Shown here piece after piece: positions 1 through 11,290 of a stretch of 64,000 bases of DNA. Numbering within the stretch: position 1 is the stretch's first letter; the number at the start of each line of letters is the position of its first letter. The position numbers were made by a program, and so were the translations under genes. The notes under the pieces are model-generated. The model was not told where the DNA came from, made no database searches, and worked only from the letters and a program-made list of their open reading frames with translations. Source of the stretch: Rhynchopus euleeides (Eukaryota; Euglenozoa; Diplonemea; Diplonemida; Diplonemidae); NCBI GenBank assembly GCA_963210315.1, contig OY723284.1:1302001-1366000 (forward strand). Direction: 5' to 3'.

Positions 1-1
1 T

Positions 2-2092
2 CGGGAGCTGTACATCCTATACCCTGCGACGAAGGAGAACCCGCAGGATCATGACTACATCGAGGCGGACGCTGCGCCGATCCCTTGGGACACGCAAGCG
101 AGCCCCCCAGTTTTTGAAACGGGCGTACACTTCTTCCTGCGGAAGAAACAGGACGGCGACGACGAAAAGCTAGAGCAGCTGGAGAAGGAAGACGCAGCAC
201 TGGAGGCAGGGGAAGAAGCACCGCCATCACTGCCAGAGCTGCCTGACGAGCCTCCACCACCCCTGGGGGAGGACCCAGCCCCAGAGACAGGCGTGGGTAC
301 CACGACGGCGGATATCCCGCGGTACAATGAGGTGCAGGTCAGCGGGCAGCTGCCCCTGCAGCATCTTAAGATCTCGACCCTCTCGTGGAAGGGGCTGCCG
401 AAGCGTGGGACGGATGGGTTGCGGAGTCGCCCTGTGTCGACGGCGACGATGTGCCCGTCATGCGGGACACCCTTTGCGATGAACATCCCCGACAGCGTGA
501 TGAAGGATAAGATGCTGACGAACGACATGGAGAGGCAGCTCGGCGATGCCTTGGAGGCCCAGCGGAGCGTGTTGGAGGGGGAGAAGAAGATGTTGGAAGC
601 GGAGGTGAATGATCTGAAGACGGCGCTGAACAGCATCAACGCGAGCCTGTCGAGGTCGAGGGAGGACGGGGAGGAGCTTGCGCAGCTGGCGGAGCAGCAG
701 CGGCAGTGGACGGAGTGGCTCGAGGTGGAGAACCGGCAGACGAAGGGTGAGATTACGCAGGTTGCGAGCGACTTCGACAGCTGCCTGAAGTCCAACCAGG
801 AGCTGACGGGGATGGTGGAGCAAGCCATTGCCAAGCGCGTGGAGGATAAGTATTGGACAAACGCGTCGCAGCGGGGTGGCCTCCCCGCACAGCCCTCCTC
901 TGTGCCATCGGGGGTGTATCCCTCCCAGGCGCCGCAGCCTCTGCAGTACGCACAGCCTGTGCAGCACGTCCACCAGCCGGTGGTGCCGCTCACACACAGC
1001 ATACCAGCAGGGCCCCCGCTGCAGCCTCCGTCGCCACTGGATGGCGGGCATGTGACCCCGCAGCAGCCTGCCTACTCCGACCCCTACTCTGCAAGGACAG
1101 CAAAGCGTGACAGGTTCCGTGATCTTGTGACAGCGTATGCCCTGCGAGTGTCTGGGCAGGAGGGGTTTCTGTCAATGTGGGGTGTGTGGTTCCCGCCGTC
1201 ACTGCAGAAAAAGAAAAAGGGAAAACAGCTTGGCTTGTTGTGTTGTTCGCGAGGAAAGACATGAAGTGTTGGAGGGCGGGTTGGTGGGTGCGTGTGTGTG
1301 GCAGTAACCAAGGCAACCCATACCGCGCCCTCCACCCCTTTACAGGTACTACCAGCGGCACAACCCAACCAAGCTGGGCCTGGTGGAGACACTGGTGGAT
1401 GAGTATGAGGGGAAGGAGCGCGAGCTCCTCAACCTGATGGCACGGAAGTACGGTGATGTGTCCGTTCTTGGATACGACCCCCTCATCGATGACGATCTGG
1501 CGTCACGGAGTTCGGGTATGCCCCACGGTGTGGGAGGGGAGGGGTTGGTGCAGAGGCCTGCACGACAGCACACTGGAATGGACGTAACCACACGGCGGGC
1601 ATTGCTAAACCACAAACATGGCGCCAGATATGTGGTGCCGACACACTTCATCTCACCTTTTTGTTTCTTCTGATTCATCGTGCCACCCGCCGAATGCTGA
1701 CTTGAGTGGCTCCGCCACTGGATGCTGCCCACCCCCACCCCACCCAATGCCACCCCGTCACAGGCAACCTTGGATACGAAGCGGGCCCTGCGGACCTGAC
1801 TCCCTACCCGGCACCCCGCTCGGCCGCCGGGAGGAGGAAGCCCAGCCGCAAGATGCAGTCGCTGCTCGAATCCTACTCCGACAAAGACGACGCTGTGTCA
1901 TCCAGCCTGTCCGGCTTCTCCGACCTCCGCCCAGGCGCCGTGCCCAAGGCACACCACCTCAGCGCAGGCCCCTCCAGCGACCCCTCAAAGGTGACGTTTG
2001 AGCTCCCCCCCTCAACCGACGTATACCGGCCAGGCACGCTTGCCTCCCGTGGGCCGCCCCCACTCCAGCCAGGCAGCTCACAGATGTACTGA
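2..2092 (+). CDS. Coiled-coil protein, 5'-truncated by window edge, 3 exons
   Basis: The reading frame is open from the first bases, so the start lies upstream. Proposed exons are <2-1134, 1346-1515 and 1764-2092 (stop TGA), giving 543 residues in the window. Introns of 211 and 248 nt have GTATGC donors and ACAG acceptors, and both joins keep the frame. The N-terminal part visible is acidic and proline-rich. A CPSC cysteine pair is followed by a long charged heptad-like stretch (about 484-860) typical of a coiled coil, then a P/Q/H-rich linker. Exon 2 completes a segment reading TAYYQRHNPTKLGLVETLVD, then EGKEREL and ARKYG. From memory this resembles a short motif seen near the ends of many protist coiled-coil proteins (a HNPxK segment followed by a KYG). 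The C-terminus is Ser/Pro-rich. No enzymatic domain was seen, so the function is unknown. The gene is real by splicing logic; the product name is descriptive only. Confidence 0.75.
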
Positions 2093-3129
2093 TGGTTGCA
2101 CTGAGGGGCGGTGGGGCGCGATGCCCTGGGGGAAGTGTTCCCTCTGCGACGAGCGGCGCGGTGCCTGATTACCGTCTTTCCCCTTTTTTGCACATTCTTT
2201 TAGAGCGGGGTGGGAAAGGGGGGATGGGGGGCCACCCACACGCAATAACTAGTATACCACATCCCACACTTCTCTGTGTGTGCAGGGGCGCATCACTTCA
2301 GATGGCCTCTGTAGATCCATTGTTTTGATCCGGTTCGTTTCTCAATTTGACTTTATTTTTGTGCCGTTATTGCTTTTGTCCCCTGTGTTCAGCTTTTTAG
2401 AGTGGGGGGCCATCCTTCCTTCACGCGGCATCGATATATCCCACTTGCGTGCCCTGCTGCGCACGCCTAGTGTTAGAGTGAGAAGAGTTGGAGCGAGGTG
2501 GTGGGCGAGGTGGTGTGTGTGGGCATCCCACCACCACTGCCAACCTTTCCCCGCCCCCCTTGACACAGGGGTGGCGCAAGGGTTATATGAACCCACACAA
2601 GGCTAAGGCCTTCACCTTCTCCCCCATCCCTCCCCTACTGCATTGCTGCCACCGAGTGCGCCAATCCAACACCCGCATTTTTGATGCGATCTCCGATGCA
2701 AAGAAGAAAAAATTCCATTTCGAAAACTCGAAAATGGGTTGTGGTTTCTTTGTGTGTACAAACGGGATGATCCGTGCAGGGTCAGCCGTTGTTCAGGAAA
2801 TGATGTCGAATGCTGTCACAACATCTGCTCCGGTTTCTGGTTTTTGGCACATACTCCACCGCCACCCCTCCACACCGCAGTCAGCCCTACACCAAGCCCT
2901 GCCCCACGCATCCGTGTATCCTTACTTGCCATTGCTGACGAACAAACCCAAGGGCACCCCCCTCACCTCTCACGCACCCGCCTGTGCACATCTTGAGACC
3001 TGATCTGCCCTCCTAGTTCTCTTTTCCTTTGCTCCCCCCCCACTCCGCCCCGCCCTTCTCCCCCGGCGCACGAAGCACCGCAGAGCCGAGAAGCCGCGCG
3101 CGGCACAGCACCCCCCGACCTACTCCGAG
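2093..3129. other. Intergenic region, no gene seen
   Basis: This 1.04-kb stretch holds the 3' flank of the coiled-coil gene and the 5' flank of the poly(A) polymerase gene. It is mixed-composition sequence with C-rich tracts near 3030-3060. Open frames here are short and lack recognisable protein character. No AATAAA-type signal or TATA box could be assigned with confidence. Confidence 0.6.
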
Positions 3130-4771
3130 ATGGCACACTTCAGGCCCCAGGGCGGCAAGGGCATGCCTGCGCAGCAGGGTCACATGATGCGCCATGAGGC
3201 CGCTGACTACACGACGGACGACCTGAGCAGCGACACGCTGGCGCACGTCCCGCGCGCGCTGTACCAGCAGGCCAGGCGCCACGGGGTGAAGGGGAGGAGG
3301 GGTCAGCCGCGCCGTGAGGGCGGTTACGGCAGCGGGCGGAACCAGAGTGCCCGCAGTGGCAGCTCGAGCGACACGGGGAGCGCGTCTGACACGACTGCGC
3401 CGTGGCTGAAGATCCGCCCCATGACAGTGCAGGACCTCTCGGAGGTCAGCCTGTCGGAGGAGGTGCTGCGGTTCGGTGAGTTCATGTCCCTGACCCCGTC
3501 TGAGACTGCGGTGCGCAACATGATGAAATCTGCCCTGCAGCAGCTGGCCAACGAGCTGTGGCCCACCGCCTCGGTCAAGGTGTACGGCTCCTTTGCGTAC
3601 GGCCTCTCCCTGCCCACCTCGGACATCGACATGGTGATCGAGGACTGCACGCCCAACCTGATGGAGACGTTCCCCAACTTCATCGGCCTCTGCAAGAACC
3701 ACGGGTTCACCATTGTCGGGGATCTGACGGGCACCTTCCTGAAGCTGAAGGACGAGAGCAACAACCTGGTGGGGAACATCACGTTCACTGCGGAGAAGTC
3801 TCCGGTGCGCAGCTCGGTGTCGGTGATCAAGAATATGCTGCAGAAGTACCCGGCAGCATCGGCTGTGATCATGGTGGTTAGGTATGACAGGCATTGCCAG
3901 TTCTGTTGAGGGACCCAGGAACGGGGGGGGGGGGAGGGATGCCGTATCCTGGAGCTGAAGGGGTTCGGGTGGAGGTGTTTGTTACGGCCCATCTGTAGCA
4001 CTAGTCTACTCTGTGTGTCTGAGTAGCTCTCTGTCAGGTCAGCAACACATCTCACCCCACCCCTCCTCAATAGGACCGTGCTGTCGCAGTGCAACCTGGT
4101 GGATGTCCCGTCTGGTGGTATCTCTTCCTTCGCCGTCATCCTCATGGCATTCTTCGTGTGCCAGAACTGCGCTGTTGGGGCCGATGCGGCAGAGCTTCTG
4201 AAGGTATGTTTGCATTGAACATTGAAGACTGTGCCTGGCACCGGAAGACAGGGGCGTTTTTCATGGTTCAAAACAATGGCGAACTGACCTGCGGTTCCTC
4301 CTTCTGTTTTGTTTGCAACAGGGGGGGGGGGGGGGGTGTATATGTTTGGAGCCCGAATGGGGTCATCACACACCCTCTTTCGTCCCTCCGCAGGCATTCC
4401 TGCGGATGTTCGGTGTTGACTTCTCCTACGAGCACCGCAGCGTGATGCTCAACCTTGAGGGCGAGGCCGGGCTGGACTTCGTGTCCAAGATGCACCCCGA
4501 CAGTGTGATCAGCGTGTGCGACCCTCTGGACCCTACGAACAACGTCGCAGAGCAGTGCCGCAGGCTGAACCAGATCAAGTCGATGTTCAAGTACTGCCAC
4601 ATGGCGCTGGGCAAGTGGGAGTCGGCTGCCACTGACTCCTTCCGTGGCAGGACGCCTCTCTCGACGATCATCGCACACAACGCGCTGTGGAGCCGCCTGG
4701 CAAAGTTTCAGCCTACCACTGGTGAGATGCAGCAGCCCATGATGCACGCGGCGCCTATCCACAGGTCCTAG
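3130..4771 (+). CDS. Non-canonical poly(A) RNA polymerase (Trf4/PAPD5-like), 3 exons
   Basis: Exons 3130-3881, 4074-4203 and 4394-4771 give 419 residues; introns are 192 and 190 nt with GTATGA and GTATGT donors. The N-terminal ~95 residues are basic and low complexity. The nucleotidyltransferase signature follows at about 152-167: GSFAYGLSLPTSDID, with metal-binding Asp165 and Asp167. The helical PAP core (SGGISSFAVILMAFF) is built from exon 2. The nucleotide-recognition motif (CDPLDPTNNVAEQCRRLNQI) lies in exon 3. Trf4-type enzymes add short A-tails to nuclear RNAs to direct them to the exosome (TRAMP) or to mature small RNAs. Where the family normally has the third catalytic Asp (in a DIS/DLS motif), the sequence reads GNITF with Asn216, so activity is uncertain. 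Intron 2 contains a run of 16 G (4321-4336). No zinc knuckle is present, as in other Trf4 catalytic subunits. Confidence 0.88.
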
Positions 4772-7590
4772 GCTTCCTAATACAGCCGCGCCGTTGGCGG
4801 GGGTGCCGGTCGGGTACCCCAACCGCGACGCAGGCAAGTTAGGCGGCAGTGGTGGTGCATCCGCCAGGCGGTAGCTTATCCGTCTTGTCTCTGTTCCTTC
4901 TGATGGGGTTCGTCCCCACACACCCCCTGTTCTCTTTTTTATTTGACGAGCTGCTCTAATTCCCTCGGCCTTGTGTCACGTTATTCAATCGTGCCATGCT
5001 TTTTATGATTCTGAAAACCACCCACCACCCTCCCCCCACCCCCCCCTTTTTTCTTCTCCCTATTTTTGTTTGTCTCTTTCCTCTCCAAAAGCAACCAATG
5101 CGCCGTACAAGGCCACCCTCGCCCTGACCACATTTCCTTTCACGGCTTTCTTGGGTTATTACATTTCCCGCTGCCCCCGACCCCCCCCACCCAGTGAATA
5201 TCATCAGACACCAGACGCCCCCCCTCCCCTGCCCTGACACCACCCCCCCCCCCTCTCCATTTTGGTTGGCATTTGCACCTTTTTTTCTTATTGCGTGAGT
5301 GATTCTTTTGACCGATCCTCCAATCCATGGCCGAGCCTACATTTTCCCCCCGCCCATGACCTGCACCCCCCCCTCTCTCTCTCGGGGGGAGGGGGGGATA
5401 GGTGATCATGGGCCGAGGATGACTGCCAAGGCAGGCGCTGGGGTGGGAAGGGCTGCCGGATAACCTCCCCCCCACCCGGGGGGATACGGCACCCCATCGC
5501 CATCTCTACCCCGTACCCCCCCCACCCCTCATCTCCTCCAGGGTGTACCCGAACACCAATGGGATCTCTCTGTCTCTCTGTCTCTCTCTTCCTCTTCACT
5601 CGAATGATTTTTGTGATGATATTTTTTGTGTTGGGGAGTTTCGGGGGACGGGGGGGGGGGGGGGGGGAGGGGGTCATGTTCGTTTGACGGCATGTCGCAG
5701 ACACCGCGCGGGTGTCAAACGGAGGATTTGCACCGAGGAGCAGTGGGGGTATTTTTTGTTGCTCTTGTGGTGCGTTCTGCACCGCTATATCAAAATAAAT
5801 ACTCACGATGCCGAAGCGCTGCTGTGGGTTGTAGCGGTTCTCCTCTCGGGTTGTCCACACACCTGACACTGCCACTGCCTGATATCGACGAACCCTCCTC
5901 CACCCGCTCTACCCCATCTCCTTGCCCAGGATTGCATATAAGGCCTCCGCAACTATAGTGCACACATCGTGTTGCTACACAACAATAAAAGAGCGAAGCG
6001 TTTACGTGGTGGCGGGGGCCGGCTTCTGCTGATGTGTGACCTAGCAGTAAAGGGGGGAAGTGGGTGGGGGTGAGTATGAGAGTTTTATGTGAGTTTTGCC
6101 ATCTCCCCCCCCACCCCCCCTATTGCCCTCTGTCTCGTGCATCCCCCCCCTTTCCCCTTTTCACCAAAGAGCTGCGAATCCACTCACAGAGGTTCGGTCC
6201 ACCGCACCGCCCTGACCCGTCCCTTTTATATTTCTACGGTTTTAACCGCCTTGATGTACCCTTGTGTTAATTTCGTTTGGCAGGTTGTGCGCATTTTTGT
6301 TTGTTGTTTCCCCTTTTTGTGTTGCAAAAAAGTCGTTACTATTTTATGGCTTGGTGCCACTGGGCCTTCCTATCGCTCCGCAAACAAATTGTCCCCACCG
6401 CCCTCCTCCTCTCCCTCAGGAGGGTTTCAGATTATTTGCAAAGGCTATTGATATAGGGATCCGCCCCGCTCATTCAAGTTTGGGTGGCACTGCGCGTGGT
6501 GTATGCGTGGCAAACTCAATACAAGCAAGTCAGCAAGCAGGGCTGGCCGTCAGATTGCAGCAAAAAAAACAGTAAAACAACAAAGAACAGCAACAAATCA
6601 AAGTCTCCATGTTACACTGTGCTTTGTTTCTGAGTACAGGCCATCGTCTATATGTCTTACGCCACCCCCCATTTTCTCTCTTCATTCCTATCTATTCCGC
6701 TGGATTTTTTGCCCCGACAAGCTTGCTTGTTATTGCGAAGAAGCTGGTGGGAGCGTGCGATGCGTGCAGTTGGAGTTGAAGCAAAGGCGGCCACCAGACA
6801 TACCACGGCACCCACCCCTGTCCGCAGGGCTACAACGCCACTGGCATGCTCGTACCGCGCAGAAAACAATACCGCAGGTTTTTTATTTCTACCCCCCGAG
6901 TTTCTTTTTGCGATTCCTTCCTTTACGCTGTTCGCTTCTTGTTTCGTCCCTCGCCACACGTGTGGCTAAGATTGGACCGGTGTTCAAAAAATAGTTCAAG
7001 CCAATGATGGTGCCAAAGTCAACTAACTGCACCCGCTGTGTCATGATCTGCACAGAACGCGGTGACTGGTAGCGTGCGTCATAGCTGTCATATCATATCG
7101 TACAGTCGGCTGTTGACTGGATACGTCGTCGCACAATAGAAGCCATGAATCTGCATTCTGAGGAGGGGTCTGAGCGAGACAAGTGTGCGAAAAAAACCAT
7201 GCAACAGACAGTGCCTTTCGAGGTTGTAGCTGGACTGCTGCAGCAAAAGAGTTCAAACAGGAGGCCCGATGAAGCCGGTTTCTGCTGACAAATCGTATTG
7301 CTCGAATGATTGCAGACAACTGGTCTTTTGAAGAACTATGGGTATTCTTGCCTTTGTTCATGCGGTTCACATCTGTGGCCAGTTTTTTTCGACAAAAACC
7401 AAAAACGAAGAAAGAACCGAACAAAACAGAAAACAGGGGTGGGAGCAGAGCTATTCCTAACTAGGGGTCCGGATTCCATGATTTTGAATTTCAGATTTTT
7501 CCTCTGTCTGGCGCGTTTTTTTTGCACTCTGTTTAGCGCGTTTTTTTTGCACTGCAGGAAAGAAAATTTCTGGTGAGGATTCACCGGAGT
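4772..7590. other. Intergenic low-complexity region, no gene seen
   Basis: This 2.8-kb stretch is rich in poly-C and poly-G runs (for example 5030-5048, 5240-5252, 5649-5669) and pyrimidine tracts. Open frames are short, overlap on both strands and have low-complexity translations. Nothing supports a gene or RNA. A TATATAAGG-like string occurs near 5935, but no downstream coding region could be linked to it. Confidence 0.55.
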
Positions 7591-8205
7591 GGAGGGTGCT
7601 GAGGGGCTGAGCGGCTGGGGGGATGCTGCCTGTGAGGGAGAAGATGCACCAAGCAAAGACACACGGCCCCGGAGGGGCCGTGTGTCTGTGTTCAGTGGTG
7701 CATTCCTCCGCACCTCAGTGCACTCTCCGACCTGCATGTCTACGGGGGTCTGAGCCCACATGGCAACCCCGAGTAAGGGGTGCAAACAGACACCCCATGG
7801 CCAAAATGACCCCACCGCGATCCGCACAGATCCCAAATATTCAGAGGAGCAGGGTTTTGAAAAACCTGTAAGTGGGGTCCCGCTGGGTGGGTGGTGTAGG
7901 TGGGCTGATTTCTGGCCTCCCAGTCACATCCTCCCTTCAGAAGTCCCTGAACCAGACCCACATTTCATGGGTGAAACTTGGCACGCACACCACCAAAATG
8001 ACCCCACTACGATCCGCACGGAGCTCAAATTATCCAATAACGCCAGTCATGTGCGGCGATGCGATCAGTTTTGAGCCCCCCAAATAGGTGCCTCAGTAGC
8101 GCGTTTTTTTTGTATCCGATTTCGGTCACCAGCCCCCCGGACCCCCGGATTTAGGAAAAGCCCTGGGTGGGAGGGGGGGGGGAAGGAAAGCAAACACGGT
8201 GGGAT
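7591..8205. repeat. Degenerate repeat region with a perfect 14-bp hairpin
   Basis: Positions 7657-7687 form a perfect inverted repeat: a 14-bp stem (AGACACACGGCCCC) with a 3-nt loop. Downstream, two related segments near 7803 and 7997 carry a TGACCCCA...GATCCGCAC string followed by C(T/C)CAAAT. The same string appears inside the 41-kb and 42.6-kb transposons, so this looks like a decayed remnant of related mobile DNA. No coding sequence was seen. Confidence 0.5.
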
Positions 8206-8260
8206 CTTGTAAATTTTACATGTATAATACTTGCATGTCAACTATTATACATGTATAATA

Positions 8261-8589
8261 CCGTATACGTAAATATTTTGGAACGTAAATATTATGGAAC
8301 GTAATTATTATGGAACGTAAATATTATGGAACGCTGGTGGGTTGGCGTTCCAGATTTTTTTTGTTCCATAATATTTACAGGGCTTTCTGCGACTCGGGGA
8401 CTTGGACCAGGTGATCGGACGGCATACAGAGTCCCTGACGGGACCTACTCGTGCACTTTTCGTGCGATTCCTGAGGCAAACCATCCTCACCACCGAGTCC
8501 CCAACTGGCCCTGTAAATATTTTGGAACGTAAATATTATGGAACGGACCGGGCAAAAATGGGCCCGTTCCATAATATTTACGTATACGG
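8261..8589 (-). mobile_element. MITE family a, copy 1 (TATTATGG element), 329 bp
   Basis: The element is flanked by TA on both sides. It starts CCGTATACGTAAATATT and ends with the inverted form. Both arms are made of repeats of CGTAAATATTATGGAACG and its complement around a unique core of about 140 bp. There is no ORF of its own. It lies inverted relative to the copies at 10258 and 11291, with core identity high by eye. Mobilisation would need a transposase supplied elsewhere. Confidence 0.75.
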
Positions 8590-8629
8590 TACATGTATAT
8601 GCCTGAAATATACATGTAAAATACATGTA

Positions 8630-9011
8630 CCTACCCACCCCCTTGTAATTGTCCGCCCTATTTTGGCATTTTTGGCCGAAACGGACAATTACAAGGTCAG
8701 GCGGACAATTACAAGGGATTAGCCTGTACCACTGGCTGCAGCGTGCACACAACACAACAGAGGCACATTCCATAGTGTTTGTGCGCTCTGTGTGGCCAGG
8801 GTTCTCGCTACTCACCCCTACCACCCCCCAGGGGGTGATAGGGGAGTAGCGAGGGGTGATCAAGAGACCCTTGTCACGCAGGCCAACCACTCGCACTGCA
8901 GGCCTTAGTACCCAGTATAACCCTTGTAATTGTCCGCCCCCCGAGGAGGCCCCGAGGCGGACAATTACAAGGGGTTTGGGGGGGCGGACAATTACAAGGG
9001 GGGGGGGTAGG
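8630..9011. mobile_element. MITE family c (TTGTAATTGTCCGCC element), 382 bp
   Basis: TA flanks both ends. The termini are CCTACCCACCCCC... and its inverted equivalent ...GGGGGGGGGTAGG. The word CCTTGTAATTGTCCGCC occurs six times in both orientations, three near each end. An imperfect hairpin lies at 8804-8853 (CTCGCTACTC ... GAGTAGCGAG). The element is non-coding and inserted in the ACATGTA array. Confidence 0.7.
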
Positions 9012-9342
9012 TATATCAAGTAAAAATACATGTATAATAGTTGGTGCCCCTGATTTACCCCTTTTTCACTACGCACAAACTACGCAATCTGGGGGGGGGT
9101 CTCGCTTTTTGGTCCCCCCCCAGTTTTTTTTGGTCCCCCTTTCTGTGTGGCTACTGAGACAGGACTGGAGGCACTGCGCTGACCGAGCAAAATTTTTTTG
9201 CCAGAACTCACTATACACCGTACGAAAGAACGCACGACATGTGGGGCGGGACTCCAGAAACACCTGGGCAAGGTTGCCCCATGCCCAGAAACACCTGAGA
9301 AGGAAGTGAGTTCCAGGAGCCGCGTAGAACACCCTCGAGATT

Positions 9343-9660
9343 GTGAATGATGATACGATCACAGCCTTCAGGGCGATGCGAGGTGCCACCCTGAAGGTGG
9401 CCCTTGACATCAAGGAGAGCGTCGGCCGAGGGGTCGACGAAAAGCTGAAGAAGGCGCTACTGGCACTGGATCCCGCGGGGTATACGGAGGTCACCGCCAC
9501 ACAGGCAACCTCCGCTGACAACGTCCAGGAGACGTTATCCGAGGGGATCACAACGGCACTAGAGATCTGTGTCACGGGATCCAGGCGCCCACTCTCCCTC
9601 GACGGTCTGGGGATTGTTGTTGGGTATGGTGTCGTTTCCTGCAGCTGCAAAAAAGCGTAG
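9343..9660 (+). CDS. Hypothetical ORF between inverted arms, 105 codons
   Basis: An open frame of 105 codons starts at GTG, with the first ATG about 12 codons in. The translation has ordinary complexity: an N-terminal FRAMRGATLKVALDIKES, then an Ala/Leu-rich helix-like part, ending in a Cys/Lys tail. No domain was recognised. It sits between the inverted arms of the ACATGTA element, so it may be the remnant of an element-borne gene or a captured fragment. The absence of an ATG start and the short length make a working gene doubtful. Confidence 0.2.
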   Translation: MNDDTITAFRAMRGATLKVALDIKESVGRGVDEKLKKALLALDPAGYTEVTATQATSADNVQETLSEGITTALEICVTGSRRPLSLDGLGIVVGYGVVSCSCKKA

Positions 9661-9680
9661 CAACTGTGCTTCCTTCTTCC

Positions 9681-9778
9681 TTAATGATGCGTTGACGCTT
9701 CCACCCGGAGGAGCTGAAGCAGGCACCGCTTAATGATGCGTTGATGCTTCCACCCGACGAGCTGAAGCAGGCACCGCG
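9681..9778 (+). repeat. 49-bp tandem duplication
   Basis: Two adjacent units (9681-9729, 9730-9778) begin TTAATGATGCGTTGA and end CTGAAGCAGGCACCGC, with a few differences. The 20-mer TGATGCGTTGACGCTTCCAC within the first unit recurs at 16975-16994, near the right end of the 5.5-kb element. This suggests shared ancestry of the two elements. Confidence 0.7.
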
Positions 9779-9947
9779 CCAAAGGGCACCCCCAAAGAGA
9801 CCTGCAAAGACTGCGTCGAAACCCGCACCGAAGGCTGCCAGCGCTGCAGCACCTGAAGAACCTGCAGCACCTGCAGCACCTGAAGCGCCTGCACCCTCAC
9901 TGACCCCGGAACAGCAAGAACTCCTTGAGTTTGGAGTCCCGGCATAG
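9744..9947 (+). CDS. Short Ala/Pro/Lys-rich ORF
   Basis: A 67-codon frame starts with ATG at 9744 and reads PPDELKQAPRQRAPPKRPAK, then Ala/Pro/Glu repeats. This histone-H1-like composition resembles the N-terminus of the 335-residue protein in the 13-16 kb transposon, but without alignable detail. It lies just after the 48-49-bp tandem duplication. It may be an exon or tail fragment of a degraded element gene; low-complexity composition makes a chance ORF equally likely. Confidence 0.2.
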   Translation: MLPPDELKQAPRQRAPPKRPAKTASKPAPKAASAAAPEEPAAPAAPEAPAPSLTPEQQELLEFGVPA

Positions 9948-10257
9948 AGACAGAGAATGGCTGAGTAAATCAAAAAATGAGACCCCCCCCCCTTTTCACT
10001 ACGCACAAACTACGCAATATGGGGTCGTCAGGGGCACCAATAGTTGCATGTCAACTATTATACATGTATTTTTACTTGATATACATGTATTTTACATGTA
10101 TATTTCATGCATTTACATGTATTTTACATGTATAATACTTGTCATGCAAGTATTATACATGTAAAATACTTGCATGACAAGTAAAATACTTGCATGCAAG
10201 TAAAATACATGTATTTTACTTGCATGCAAGTATTTTACTTGTCATGCAAGTATTATA

Positions 10258-10602
10258 CCGTATACGTAAATATTATGGAACGTAAATATTATGGAACGGG
10301 CCCATTTTTGACCGGTCCGTTCCATAATATTTACGTTCCAAAATATTTACAGGGCCAGTTGGGGACTCGGTGGTGAGGACGGCTTGCGTCAGGAATCGCG
10401 CGAAAAGTGCACGAGTAGGTCCCGTCAGGGACTCTGTATGCCGTCCGATCCCCTGGTCCAAGTCCCCGAGTCGCAGAAAGCCCTGTAAATATTATGGAAC
10501 GAAAAAAATCTGGAACGCCAACCCACCAGCGTTCCAAAATATTTACGTTCCATAATATTTACGTTCCATAATATTTACGTTCCAAAATATTTACGTATAC
10601 GG
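10258..10602 (+). mobile_element. MITE family a, copy 2, 345 bp
   Basis: Same structure as copy 1 but opposite orientation: TA flanks, CCGTATACG termini, arms of CGTAAATATTATGGAACG words, and the same core with the string GCACGAGTAGGTCCCGTCAG. It is non-coding. Confidence 0.75.
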
Positions 10603-10610
10603 TACATGTA

Positions 10611-11215
10611 CAGGGTAAAAGATAGGGTTCCGGGCTGCGCGCCGAAAACCGGGGGTAATCGGGGGTAAAATTTTGGCCATTTCCCCAAATGGAAGGGTTT
10701 TCCCTTCCCACAACACCTCACTCCACGCCACTCAACTGGGACGGGCAGGGTGGCTCCTCTGCGGGGGACTGACTTCGCCGCCGCTGCCAGGTCCGCGCTC
10801 CTTGTTGTCGTCAACGCGAAGGAGCCAGTCGATGAGGGTGGTGTTGAAAGCACCGCAGGTTGCCCTTGTAGACTTGGTTCTGGACAGGCACAGGCCACAG
10901 GGGGGTCTGGGGGGCGGAGCCCCCCAGCCGCCGGAGGCCACGGTAGTGAACAGCTGATTCTGCTCCATAGTCGCACGCCGCATGTAGTCAACGTGCACCT
11001 TGTGCTCAACAGGTTCATCGGGCTAACGCCTGGGGCAGGGCATTGTGCTCTTGGCCCCGGCCTCCTCTGGCCAAAAAGTACCCTGGAATGGTACCCGGAC
11101 AGAATCTCAGAAAAATCCCGGTGGAAAAAAAAAAAGAGGCACCCCCGGTTTTTCGGGGCAAAATCTCAAAAACCGGGGCTAAGCCCCGTTTTTCATAACA
11201 GTATCTTAAACACTG
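10611..11215. mobile_element. hAT-like non-autonomous element, 605 bp
   Basis: It begins CAGGGTAAAAGATA and ends with the complement of CAGTGTTTAAGATA. It is flanked by TACATGTA at 10603-10610 and 11216-11223, an apparent 8-bp target duplication. The flanking word is itself repeated locally, so the duplication could be coincidental. The element contains one copy of the dispersed 53-bp hairpin repeat (10900-10952). The CAGGG terminus and 8-bp duplication fit the hAT superfamily. No transposase frame is present. Confidence 0.6.
10900..10952 (+). repeat. Dispersed hairpin repeat, copy 1
   Basis: This 53-bp module has a hairpin core CTGGGGGGCGGAGCCCCCCAG-type (8-bp stem) followed by CCGCCGGAGGCCACGGTAG and GAACA. 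It is repeated nearly unchanged at 12514, 40552, 41741 (inverted) and 43500 (inverted). Confidence 0.8.
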
Positions 11216-11290
11216 TACATGTATTTTACTTGTCGTGCAAGTATTTTACATGTATAATACTTGCATGACAAGTATTATACATGTAAAATA

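Noticed and set aside
55..1002. Minus-strand ORF of 315 codons at the left edge
   Set aside because: It overlaps the spliced coiled-coil gene; the translation is Cys/Ser-rich low complexity and the plus-strand frame joins correctly through two introns.
3013..3894. Minus-strand ORF opposite poly(A) polymerase exon 1
   Set aside because: The plus strand encodes clear nucleotidyltransferase motifs; the opposite frame is a His/Arg/Leu-rich shadow.
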